Assembly: GCA_049323615.1 (NCBI GenBank)
Contig: JBMOPD010000099.1
Span: 1 to 21,910, forward strand
DNA from: JBMOPD01 sp049323615
Lineage (GTDB): Bacteria; Bacillota; Desulfotomaculia; Desulfotomaculales; Desulfocucumaceae
Direction of reading: 5' to 3'
DNA: 21,910 bases
Position 1 is the stretch's first letter, and every line of letters begins with the position of its first letter. Below, in pieces: positions 1 through 6,218 of the stretch. Position numbers and translations under genes: made by a program. Below the pieces are notes generated by a model. It was not told where the DNA came from. It was given only the letters and a program-made list of their open reading frames with translations, and did not search any database.

Positions 1-140
1 TCGGCGACCTGCACGTCATGGGCCGGGACGGGGTGGCCTTCTACACCGAGGCCAAGAGCGTTACCTCCAGGTGGTTCAGCGAGGAGGATATGAAGGAAAC
101 CAGGATCAGCACCTGGGAGGGGACCATCTCCAGGACGTAA
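1..140 (+). CDS. mmsA: Methylmalonate/malonate-semialdehyde dehydrogenase, C-terminal end (partial)
   Basis: The open frame enters from the left edge (first full codon at 3) and stops at TAA 138-140, giving the last 45 residues. The segment GDLHVMGRDGVAFYTEAKS followed by VTSRWF matches the end of CoA-acylating methylmalonate-semialdehyde dehydrogenases, where a GD...G..GV.FYT..K.VT.RW signature closes the ALDH fold. Family members convert (methyl)malonate semialdehyde to propionyl- or acetyl-CoA plus CO2. The gene lies 52 bp upstream of an aminotransferase on the same strand, consistent with a beta-amino-acid to semialdehyde to acyl-CoA route. Only the tail is visible, so the catalytic Cys and substrate preference cannot be checked; another ALDH subfamily is possible. 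Confidence 0.7.
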   Translation, partial: GDLHVMGRDGVAFYTEAKSVTSRWFSEEDMKETRISTWEGTISRT

Positions 141-181
141 TTATAAAACCCGGCCTTCTATAAACTCTGATATAAAATTGT

Positions 182-1527
182 GAGGTGTGATCATGTCCAG
201 CAAAAACTACACGGCAGAGGATACCTTCCGCGACGACCGGCAGTACGTGATCCACTCCTGGTCCGTGCAGGGCCAGCTGAACCCGCCGGTGGTGAACCGG
301 GCCGAAGGCATCTACATGATTGACGGAAACGGAAAGAAAATAATAGACTTCGCCTCCCAGCTGGTCAACTCCAACATCGGGCACCAGCACCCCAAAGTAA
401 TTGCCGCCATCAAGGAGCAGGCCGACAAGCTGTGCTACATCTCCCCGCCCTTCGCCACTGAGGCCCGCGGCCGGGCGGCCAAAAAAATAGTGGAGGTAAC
501 CCCCGAAAACATCACCAAGGTGTTCTTCGTCAACGGCGGCGCCGAAGCCAATGAAAACGCGGTGAAAATGGCCCGGGCCTACACCAAAAAATTCAAAATA
601 CTGTCCCGCTACCGCTCATACCACGGCGCCACCTTCATGGCCATCGCCCTCACCGGGGACCCCCGCCGCCCGCCGGTGGAGCCGGCGGCGCCGGGCGTGG
701 TCAAGGTGTTCGACCCCTATTGCTACCGCTGCACCTTCGGCAAGGAGTACGGCAAGTGCAAACTGGAATGCGTGGAGCACATCGGGGAAGTGATCATGTA
801 TGAAAACCCCGATACCGTGGCGGCTATAATTGTAGAGCCCGTCATCGGCACCAACGGGGTGATTGTCCCGCCGCCGGAATACATGCCGAGGCTGAGGGAA
901 ATCTGCGACCAGAACAACGTGCTGCTCATCTGCGACGAAGTGATGACCGGGTTCGGCCGCACCGGGGAGATGTTCGCCGTCAACCACTGGAACGTCAGGC
1001 CCGACATAATGACCATGGCCAAGGGGGTAAACTCCGGTTACGTGCCCCTGGGGGCGGTGGCGGTGGACCGGAAGGTAGACGGCTGGCTGCAGGAAAACAT
1101 GTTCTGGGGCGGGCTCACGTACAGCGGCCACGCCCTGGCCTGCGCGGCCGCCGAGGCCACCATCGAGGCCTACCAGGAAGAAAACATAGTGGCCAACTCA
1201 AAGGCCATGGGGGCCATCATGCTGGAGGAAATGAAGAAGATCCGGGAGCGCCACCGGTGCGTCGGGGACGCCAGGGGCCTGGGCCTCTTCGGCTGCCTGG
1301 AGCTGGTCAAAAACAAGGAAACCAAGGAACACCTGGTGCCCTGGAACGGCGCCCCCGGGATAATGAAGGACGTCTTCAAGGCGGCCTGGGACAAGGGAGT
1401 TTACCTGATGCTGCGCTGGAATTTCCTCTTCCTTTTCCCGCCCCTGATCATAAACGAACAGGAGCTGCGCCGCTCCATGGACGTCATTGACGAAGTGCTG
1501 GAAATCGCCGACAAGGCTGCGGTATAA
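182..1527 (+). repeat. Inverted long repeat, arm A (aminotransferase copy 1)
   Basis: The aminotransferase gene with its GAGGTG ribosome binding site recurs in inverted orientation at 9243-10588. In a 120-base block I compared by eye (601-720) only one or two bases differ. At protein level I count about 24 differences in 444, most of them in a few patches. Homology appears to start just before the ribosome binding site and to end at the stop codon. Confidence 0.9.
193..1527 (+). CDS. Class III PLP-dependent aminotransferase, copy 1 (AT1; probable beta-alanine/omega-amino acid aminotransferase)
   Basis: This is a 444-aa fold-type I aminotransferase (residue numbers below count from an in-frame GTG at 187). 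NGGAEANENAVKMAR near 116-130 is the cofactor phosphate region. DEVMTGFGRTG starts at Asp250, which binds the pyridine nitrogen, and MAKG holds the Schiff-base Lys279. A cysteine-rich insert near 179-195 (CYRC then CKLEC) is typical of the taurine/beta-alanine:pyruvate-like branch. The family moves an omega-amino group to pyruvate or 2-oxoglutarate; beta-alanine giving malonate semialdehyde is inferred from the adjoining semialdehyde dehydrogenase. ATG 193 is preferred because GAGGTG (182-187) sits at good spacing and overlaps the GTG. A nearly identical copy lies inverted at 9243-10577. A terminator follows. Confidence 0.9.
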   Translation: MSSKNYTAEDTFRDDRQYVIHSWSVQGQLNPPVVNRAEGIYMIDGNGKKIIDFASQLVNSNIGHQHPKVIAAIKEQADKLCYISPPFATEARGRAAKKIVEVTPENITKVFFVNGGAEANENAVKMARAYTKKFKILSRYRSYHGATFMAIALTGDPRRPPVEPAAPGVVKVFDPYCYRCTFGKEYGKCKLECVEHIGEVIMYENPDTVAAIIVEPVIGTNGVIVPPPEYMPRLREICDQNNVLLICDEVMTGFGRTGEMFAVNHWNVRPDIMTMAKGVNSGYVPLGAVAVDRKVDGWLQENMFWGGLTYSGHALACAAAEATIEAYQEENIVANSKAMGAIMLEEMKKIRERHRCVGDARGLGLFGCLELVKNKETKEHLVPWNGAPGIMKDVFKAAWDKGVYLMLRWNFLFLFPPLIINEQELRRSMDVIDEVLEIADKAAV

Positions 1528-1547
1528 CTTTATGTGACGCTGTGATC

Positions 1548-1581
1548 AAGGGGGATTTAAAAATAAATTCCCCCTTTTTTT
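1548..1581 (+). terminator. Rho-independent terminator after aminotransferase copy 1
   Basis: A strong stem AAGGGGGA-TTTA (1548-1559) pairs with TAAATTCCCCCTT (1564-1576) with a one-base bulge, and runs into a T-rich tract to 1581. It lies 20 bp after the stop and separates AT1 from the ferredoxin-AOR1 pair. Confidence 0.85.
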
Positions 1582-1640
1582 ATATTTATCATAAATGTTT
1601 ATTGGGGATAACGACAGAGCATACAAAGGGGGGAGTTATA

Positions 1641-2039
1641 TTGAGACTGCTCTTTGATTCACAAAAATGTATCGGGTGCCACCTGTGTGAATTGGCGTGT
1701 TCTGCAAAAAAAAGAGGATTATTTAATCCAAAACTTGCCCACATTAAAGTATCTTCCGAGTATATACAGGAAGATAATGCGGTGGCTGTTTCTTTATGTA
1801 CCAATTGTGAAAAATGCGTGGATTCATGCCCGGTGGGTGCTATTACAAATGATAACGGCCATCTAAAGTTAAATCATGAAATATGTACTGAATGTGGCAT
1901 GTGTGTAGAGGTTTGCCCGGAACAGGTGATTAACTTCAAAGATGGCCTGGTTAGTCTGTGCGATTTTTGTGACGGACAACCGGAGTGTGTTACCTGGTGT
2001 CCCCGCCAGGCGTTATCATTTTTTAGTGAGGTGAGCTGA
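1641..2039 (+). CDS. Polyferredoxin-type electron transfer protein, four [4Fe-4S] motifs (AOR partner)
   Basis: This 132-aa protein has 16 cysteines in four groups: CIGCHLCELAC, CTNCEKCVDSC, CTECGMCVEVC, and a wider CDFC...CVTWC. That is the pattern of HycB/DMSO-reductase-type iron-sulfur subunits with four [4Fe-4S] clusters. It would carry electrons between AOR1 and a soluble acceptor in the cytoplasm. I start it at TTG 1641 because AAAGGGGGGAG (1624-1634) is well spaced; the frame runs upstream to 1542 but that part overlaps a terminator. Its stop is one base from the AOR start and its end carries the AOR ribosome binding site, so the two are translationally coupled. The first half is clearly AT-richer than the preceding aminotransferase (about 38% GC over 1681-1740). 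Confidence 0.88.
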   Translation: MRLLFDSQKCIGCHLCELACSAKKRGLFNPKLAHIKVSSEYIQEDNAVAVSLCTNCEKCVDSCPVGAITNDNGHLKLNHEICTECGMCVEVCPEQVINFKDGLVSLCDFCDGQPECVTWCPRQALSFFSEVS

Positions 2040-2040
2040 G

Positions 2041-3858
2041 ATGTATGGGTATGCGGGAAAAGTGCTTGACATTAATCTCACCGGCCGGCAGGTCATGGTA
2101 AATGATTTAAGGGCGGACTGGGCGCGGGATTACCTGGGCGGTAAAGGCCTGGGGTTCCGTTATTTGTTTGAAAGCGTTGGTCCTTATGTAAACCCGCTTT
2201 CTCCCGAAAATGTTTTAATCTTTATGACCAGTCCCCTGACCGGGACGATAATGTCAAGCACCGGGAAAATTACAGTAATAACCAAGTCCCCTGCCACAGG
2301 TACAATTCTCGATTCCTCCATGGGGGGTATGATTGCGGCTGAACTTAAATATGCCGGGTACGATGCCGTGATTATTCGCGGCCGGGCAGACCGCCCGGTT
2401 TATTTGAAAATCGAAGACGGCCAGGTCTCGATAGAGGATGCCGGTCAATTGTGGGGTTTAGGCGTTAGCGCCACAGAAGAAGAACTAAAGAAAAAGTTGG
2501 GCCGGCATTTCAGGGTGGCCTCCATTGGTCCCGCAGGGGAAAAGCTGGTCCCCTTTGCCTGTATTACAACGGAACGGTACAGGCAGGCCGGGCGAGGCGG
2601 CGCCGGGGCGGTAATGGGAAGTAAAAATTTAAAGGCCGTCGCTGTATCCGGTTCCAGCGGCATTAAAGTTCCGGACATTGGTAAATACATGTCCAGGGTG
2701 AAGGAAATATACAGAAACGAGGTTATGACCGAGGACCACCTGGTAATGTATACAGACGGTACGCCGATTCTGGTTGAGATGTGTCAAAGTGTCGGCGTTT
2801 TGCCCACTGGAAATTTTCAAAAAGGCGTATTTGATCATTATGAAAAAATAGATACCAACCAGGTTAAAAAATTTTTAGTAAGTAAAAAAGGTTGTTTTTC
2901 CTGTGCCCTGGCCTGCGGTAATTACATAAAAATTAATGGAGTGACGGTGGAAGGGCCGGAGTATGAGACACTGGCCCTGGGTGGCTCAAACTGCAAGATA
3001 GGTGACCTGAAGGCTGTGGCCAGATTTAATGAACTTTGCGATGAATTGGGTTTGGACGTAATTTCAACAGGGAATATTTTGGGTTATTGCATGGAAATGA
3101 CAGAAAAGGGAATCCATGATTTTGGCATTAAATTTGGCGACGTTAAACAGTATTTATCCCTGGTGGAAGATATCGGGCACCGGCGCGGACCGGGTGAACT
3201 GCTGGCGGAGGGGGTGAGAAGCCTGGCATCAAAATTCGGTGGACGTGAATTTTGTATGGAAATCAAAGGACTGGAGTTTCCCGGGTATGACCCGCGGGGT
3301 TCATGGTCAATGGCCCTGGCCTATGCCACGTCGGACAGGGGGGCCTGTCACCTGCGTGCCTGGTCAATTGCCCAGGAAGCCTTCGTAGAGGGAGTGGACC
3401 CATATGCCATAGAAGGCAAGGCGAAAATGGTCTATGACCTGCAGGTATATAACTCCGCCAAATGGTCCCTGGGGGTCTGCGACGCCTGTGGGCTGTGCTT
3501 GGAGCGGCTGGCTGAACTGGCATCCATGACGCTGGGATACCCGATAAGCGAAAGTGAACTGGAGCTGGCCGGTAAAAGGATTTGGAATCTGGGCCGTCTC
3601 TTCAATGTACGGGAGGGCTTTTCCCGCAAAGATGACTATATACCTCCCCGGCTGTTCCGGGAGAAGCTTACCGGGGGCGCCACAGACGGAATGATTATTC
3701 CCCCGCAGTTTTTTGAAAAAATGCTGGACGAATATTATGAGATGCTTGGCTGGACCGCAGACGGCATCCCTAAGCCGGAAACAATTAAAGGGCTTAATAT
3801 CGATGAATCACTGTATGCGGATTATCTCTTAAAAAAAGATAGCCCTGCAAAGGAATGA
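2041..3858 (+). CDS. aor: Aldehyde ferredoxin oxidoreductase, tungsten-pterin family (AOR1)
   Basis: At 605 aa this has the usual AOR length. AOR-family enzymes oxidise aldehydes to carboxylates (or the reverse) with a bis-tungstopterin and one [4Fe-4S] cluster. Visible signatures are the N-terminal pterin-binding TSPLTGTIMSSTGK, the GRGGAGAVMGSKNLKAVAV block, cluster ligands C285-x2-C288-x3-C292 with a fourth Cys in the CDACGLC segment (480-486), GPEYET with Glu307, and DPRGSWSMALAYAT leading to RGACHL with His437. These positions line up closely with the Pyrococcus furiosus AOR ligands and active-site Glu/His. The gene is coupled to the upstream ferredoxin and closed by a terminator. Substrate is unknown; nearby genes suggest a semialdehyde, but a broad-range aldehyde role is equally possible. 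Confidence 0.93.
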   Translation: MYGYAGKVLDINLTGRQVMVNDLRADWARDYLGGKGLGFRYLFESVGPYVNPLSPENVLIFMTSPLTGTIMSSTGKITVITKSPATGTILDSSMGGMIAAELKYAGYDAVIIRGRADRPVYLKIEDGQVSIEDAGQLWGLGVSATEEELKKKLGRHFRVASIGPAGEKLVPFACITTERYRQAGRGGAGAVMGSKNLKAVAVSGSSGIKVPDIGKYMSRVKEIYRNEVMTEDHLVMYTDGTPILVEMCQSVGVLPTGNFQKGVFDHYEKIDTNQVKKFLVSKKGCFSCALACGNYIKINGVTVEGPEYETLALGGSNCKIGDLKAVARFNELCDELGLDVISTGNILGYCMEMTEKGIHDFGIKFGDVKQYLSLVEDIGHRRGPGELLAEGVRSLASKFGGREFCMEIKGLEFPGYDPRGSWSMALAYATSDRGACHLRAWSIAQEAFVEGVDPYAIEGKAKMVYDLQVYNSAKWSLGVCDACGLCLERLAELASMTLGYPISESELELAGKRIWNLGRLFNVREGFSRKDDYIPPRLFREKLTGGATDGMIIPPQFFEKMLDEYYEMLGWTADGIPKPETIKGLNIDESLYADYLLKKDSPAKE

Positions 3859-3892
3859 TGGACGGCAGTATCAGTTCCCACCTCTTATGAGG

Positions 3893-3920
3893 CCCCTTGT
3901 CAAAAAGGGGTATTTTTTTT
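3893..3920 (+). terminator. Rho-independent terminator after AOR1
   Basis: Stem CCCCTT (3893-3898) pairs with AAGGGG (3905-3910), followed by TATTTTTTTT. It lies about 35 bp past the AOR1 stop. Confidence 0.85.
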
Positions 3921-3935
3921 GATGCGGATTTGTAA

Positions 3936-3949
3936 CTGCATTTTTGCAG
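3936..3949. promoter_or_regulatory. Palindromic site CTGCATTTTTGCAG, candidate activator binding site 1
   Basis: A 14-bp inverted repeat with TGCA-N4-TGCA core lies 150 bp upstream of the sigma-54 activator gene. The same core appears at 3967-3978 and 5908-5919. Binding by the local activator is inference. Confidence 0.45.
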
Positions 3950-3966
3950 AAATAATAAAAAAATCT

Positions 3967-3978
3967 TGCAAATTTGCA
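3967..3978. promoter_or_regulatory. Perfect palindrome TGCAAATTTGCA, candidate activator binding site 2
   Basis: This 12-bp perfect palindrome shares the TGCA-N4-TGCA core of the site at 3936-3949. The two centres are 30 bp apart, close to three helical turns, as expected for paired dimers of an enhancer-binding protein. I could not find a sigma-54 promoter between here and the gene, so autoregulation is a guess. Confidence 0.45.
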
Positions 3979-4098
3979 GGATTTGGTGGGCCTGCAGAGA
4001 AGTATTATACATGTCCTTTTACTTTTAATTTTTTAATGGGATGAGGAATTTCCGGATCTAAAAGGAAGTATAGGGAATGAAAGGATGGAGGTAAAGGT

Positions 4099-5838
4099 GT
4101 GACAGAGTTTGAAATGGGGGAGAGATTAAGGGCCCTTGAGTTAATTTATGAGAGTTCACCCAACGGCGTGGTGGCCCTGGACGGCAGGGGAAAAATATTT
4201 GTTTTTAACCGGACTGCCGAATTAATGACCGGTGAGAAGAGGGAAAAGTATTTGGGCCGCACCCTGGATGAAATCAGCGGTAATAGCAGGATGTCCCGCT
4301 GGCTGTCCCTGACCCGGCCCTTCCAGGGCCATACGGACCGGATCGAAGACAGGCCGCTGTCGGTAAGCTGCTTTTCACTGGGGGACATCGGCGGGGGAAA
4401 TGCCTGGCTGCTTTTAATAGAAGATATTTCCAGGCTGGAGGCTGTTTCCGAGGAGCTGCGCAAGGTCAAGCAGCTGAACGCGGAGATCGAGGCCATCCTG
4501 GAATCTTCCTATGACGAACTGTTTGTGGTGGCTGCCGACGGCACCGCCCTGAGGGTGAACAACCAGGCCGCTGAACGTTTTTACGGAATGAAGGCCAGCG
4601 AATTGATCGGCCGCAATGTCAGGGACCTGGAAAGGGAGGGCATTTTTTATCCCCGCACCACGGACGAGGTGCTGAGAACCAAGGCCAGGTACGACACCAT
4701 ACAGCACACCATTACCGGGAAGGTGCTGATGGTGACGGCCAACCCGGTCCTGGACGAAAACGGCAATGTCATTAAAGTGGTGTCCAATTCACGGGATATA
4801 ACCGAGCTCAATGAACTGCGCCAGAAACTGGAACAGAGTGAGAGGCTCAACAGGCAGTACCAGTCTGAAATCAGAAAGCTTAAAGACAAGGAAAATTTCC
4901 TGGAGGATATTGTGGCCTCCAGCCGGGATATGCAGAAAAACATTGACCTGGCCGAAAAGGTGGCCGGGGTTGATTCCACCGTTCTGATACTGGGCGAGTC
5001 CGGAGTGGGTAAGGACGTTATGGCCAGGTTGATCCACAGGCTAAGTTCCAGGCGGGAAGGGCCATTCGTGGAAATCAACTGCGGGGCCATACCGGAAACT
5101 CTCCTGGAGTCCGAGCTTTTCGGCTACGAGCCCGGCGCCTTTACCGGCGCCAGGAAGGAGGGGAAAATCGGCCAGATTGAAATGGCCAGGGGGGGCACGC
5201 TTTTCCTTGACGAAATAGCGGAGCTGTCCCTTCACCTCCAGGTCAAGCTTTTAAAGGTTATTCAGGACCGCAAGCTGACCAGGGTCGGCGGCTCCCAGCC
5301 CATGCCGGTGGACGTAAGGATTATTGCCGCCACCAACAGGGACATTAAAAAAATGGTGGAAGAAGGCAAGTTCAGGGAAGACCTTTACTACCGCCTGAAT
5401 GTAATACCCATGGAAATCAGCCCGCTGCGCCAAAGGCGGGAGGATATAGCGCCCTTTATCTATTTTTTCATGGAACGGCTGAATAAACGCTACGGAATGA
5501 ACAAGAAAATCAGCCCGGGAGCAATGGACCTGCTGTTGAAATATTCCTGGCCGGGAAACGTCAGGCAGCTGGAGAACCTCATTGAAAGGCTGGTGGTAAC
5601 CTCCGACGGGCCGGAAATCTCGGCGGAGGAAATTCCCCGGGAGTTTCATCCCGAGCAGGAAGGGGAGAGCCCCCGGGTAATCCTCACCGGCATGATGTCC
5701 CTGAAGGACGCGGTGGCACAGGTGGAGGCCCAGCTTATCAACCTGGCCCTGGAACGGCATAAGACGGCCGAGGCGGCAGGGAAGCTGCTGGGCGTCCATC
5801 CCACCACCCTGATGAGGAAATATAAAAAAAAGAAGTAG
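4099..5838 (+). CDS. Sigma-54-dependent transcriptional activator, PAS-PAS-AAA+-HTH
   Basis: This 579-aa bacterial enhancer-binding protein has two N-terminal PAS sensor domains (about 9-110 and 128-240), a short coiled-coil linker (about 236-272), a central AAA+ domain and a C-terminal Fis-type helix-turn-helix (about 554-579). Walker A GESGVGKD is at 299-306, the sigma-54-contacting GAFTGA loop is at 346-351, and Walker B is in GGTLFLDEIAEL. All are intact, so it should activate the sigma-54 polymerase. Start GTG 4099 has GGAGG at 4087-4091. Neighbours suggest it controls AOR or aldehyde metabolism. A consensus sigma-54 promoter lies 200 bp past its stop, and TGCA-N4-TGCA palindromes flank the gene on both sides. 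The PAS ligand is unknown. Confidence 0.93.
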   Translation: MTEFEMGERLRALELIYESSPNGVVALDGRGKIFVFNRTAELMTGEKREKYLGRTLDEISGNSRMSRWLSLTRPFQGHTDRIEDRPLSVSCFSLGDIGGGNAWLLLIEDISRLEAVSEELRKVKQLNAEIEAILESSYDELFVVAADGTALRVNNQAAERFYGMKASELIGRNVRDLEREGIFYPRTTDEVLRTKARYDTIQHTITGKVLMVTANPVLDENGNVIKVVSNSRDITELNELRQKLEQSERLNRQYQSEIRKLKDKENFLEDIVASSRDMQKNIDLAEKVAGVDSTVLILGESGVGKDVMARLIHRLSSRREGPFVEINCGAIPETLLESELFGYEPGAFTGARKEGKIGQIEMARGGTLFLDEIAELSLHLQVKLLKVIQDRKLTRVGGSQPMPVDVRIIAATNRDIKKMVEEGKFREDLYYRLNVIPMEISPLRQRREDIAPFIYFFMERLNKRYGMNKKISPGAMDLLLKYSWPGNVRQLENLIERLVVTSDGPEISAEEIPREFHPEQEGESPRVILTGMMSLKDAVAQVEAQLINLALERHKTAEAAGKLLGVHPTTLMRKYKKKK

Positions 5839-5861
5839 GACAGCTTCCAGCTGTCCTACTT
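5833..5861 (+). terminator. Hairpin overlapping the stop of the sigma-54 activator
   Basis: A perfect 12-bp stem (AAGTAGGACAGC, loop TTCCA, GCTGTCCTACTT) covers the TAG stop at 5836-5838. It lacks a downstream T tract, so it may stabilise the 3' end rather than terminate. Confidence 0.5.
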
Positions 5862-5900
5862 CCGGAATCCATTTACGATCAATGGTAAAAATTTTGTAAA

Positions 5901-5926
5901 GCGGCCCTGCATTTTTGCAGGGCCGC
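5901..5926. promoter_or_regulatory. Long inverted repeat containing TGCATTTTTGCA (5908-5919), candidate upstream activating site
   Basis: Two perfect 11-base arms (GCGGCCCTGCA and its complement) flank a TTTT centre. The core repeats the TGCA-N4-TGCA motif found at 3936 and 3967. It lies about 125 bp upstream of the -24 element at 6039 and about 150 bp from the predicted start of transcription, a normal place for a sigma-54 activator site. Its strong hairpin may also serve as a terminator for the activator gene, although the T run is short. Confidence 0.5.
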
Positions 5927-6037
5927 TTTGGGCTTAAAACGGGGCTTTTCCCCGGGTGTCCGATAGTTTGTCTTAATTCTACGGGCGTAGTTGTTTGTTT
6001 GCCGGGTAAAATTGTCCTGTTTTCCAGGATTTCTCCC

Positions 6038-6053
6038 TGGCACGCAGTTTGCT
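6038..6053 (+). promoter_or_regulatory. Sigma-54 (-24/-12) promoter
   Basis: TGGCACGCAGTTTGCT, preceded by C, matches the consensus YTGGCACGNNNNTTGCW at every defined position, with GG (6039-6040) and GC (6051-6052) separated by the required 10 bp. Transcription would start near 6064. It is next to the only sigma-54 activator gene in the window. The rest of the 5839-6218 gap holds the repeats, putative RNA, terminator and extended -10 listed separately. Confidence 0.85.
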
Positions 6054-6063
6054 TGGTTATATC

Positions 6064-6148
6064 TTCGGATTGTTGCCAATCAAAGCTGGTAACTGGTGGG
6101 TGACAGCTCATCAGTTCCACCTCCAACCCCCTTTTGGGGGTTTTTTTT
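6064..6148 (+). ncRNA. Candidate sigma-54-dependent small RNA or attenuated leader (about 85 nt)
   Basis: From the predicted start of the sigma-54 promoter to the terminator there are about 85 nt and no credible reading frame. Three hairpins can be drawn: GATTG/CAATC with loop TTGC (6068-6081), AACTGGTG/CATCAGTT (6091-6116, one G-U pair), and the terminator stem (6125-6142). Between the last two lies an unpaired CCACCTCC (6117-6124 region), complementary to a Shine-Dalgarno sequence. It matches no RNA family I recognise. The alternative is a 5' leader that controls read-through into the MoxR gene. Confidence 0.45.
6125..6148 (+). terminator. Intrinsic terminator between the sigma-54 promoter and the MoxR gene
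   Basis: AACCCCC-TTTT-GGGGGTT followed by eight T residues in all. It reads on the plus strand only. It stands between the sigma-54 promoter and the next gene, so it would end most sigma-54 transcripts unless there is antitermination. Confidence 0.8.
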
Positions 6149-6169
6149 GGTCACGGATAGCAAATATTG

Positions 6170-6178
6170 TGTTATACT
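6170..6178 (+). promoter_or_regulatory. Extended -10 promoter for the MoxR-VWA genes
   Basis: TGTTATACT is an extended -10 element (TG-N-TATACT) placed after the terminator and 41 bp before the MoxR start. No good -35 is visible at 17 bp. It would give sigma-A transcription independent of the sigma-54 promoter. Confidence 0.4.
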
Positions 6179-6218
6179 GACATATAAGAGTTCTATCTGA
6201 GTTGTGGAGGAAAAAGAA

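Noticed and set aside
1542..1640. Upstream extension of the ferredoxin frame
   Set aside because: The extra codons lie on the aminotransferase terminator and do not resemble ferredoxins; TTG 1641 has a good ribosome binding site.
3979..4098. Possible sigma-54 promoter (TTGGTGGGCCTGCAG) for the activator gene
   Set aside because: Only seven bases separate GG and GC, so it is not a -24/-12 element.
5915..6103. 62-codon plus-strand frame crossing the sigma-54 promoter
   Set aside because: It starts inside a hairpin without a ribosome binding site, and its 5' part would not be on the sigma-54 transcript.
5251..6126. 291-codon open frame on the minus strand over the sigma-54 activator end and the following gap
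   Set aside because: It is antisense to the AAA+ and HTH coding region and crosses hairpins, the sigma-54 promoter and part of the terminator region; no family similarity.
6149..6163. Second sigma-54-like element GGTCACGGATAGC before moxR
   Set aside because: GG and GC are nine rather than ten bases apart and -24 lacks GGCA; spacing is essential for sigma-54.
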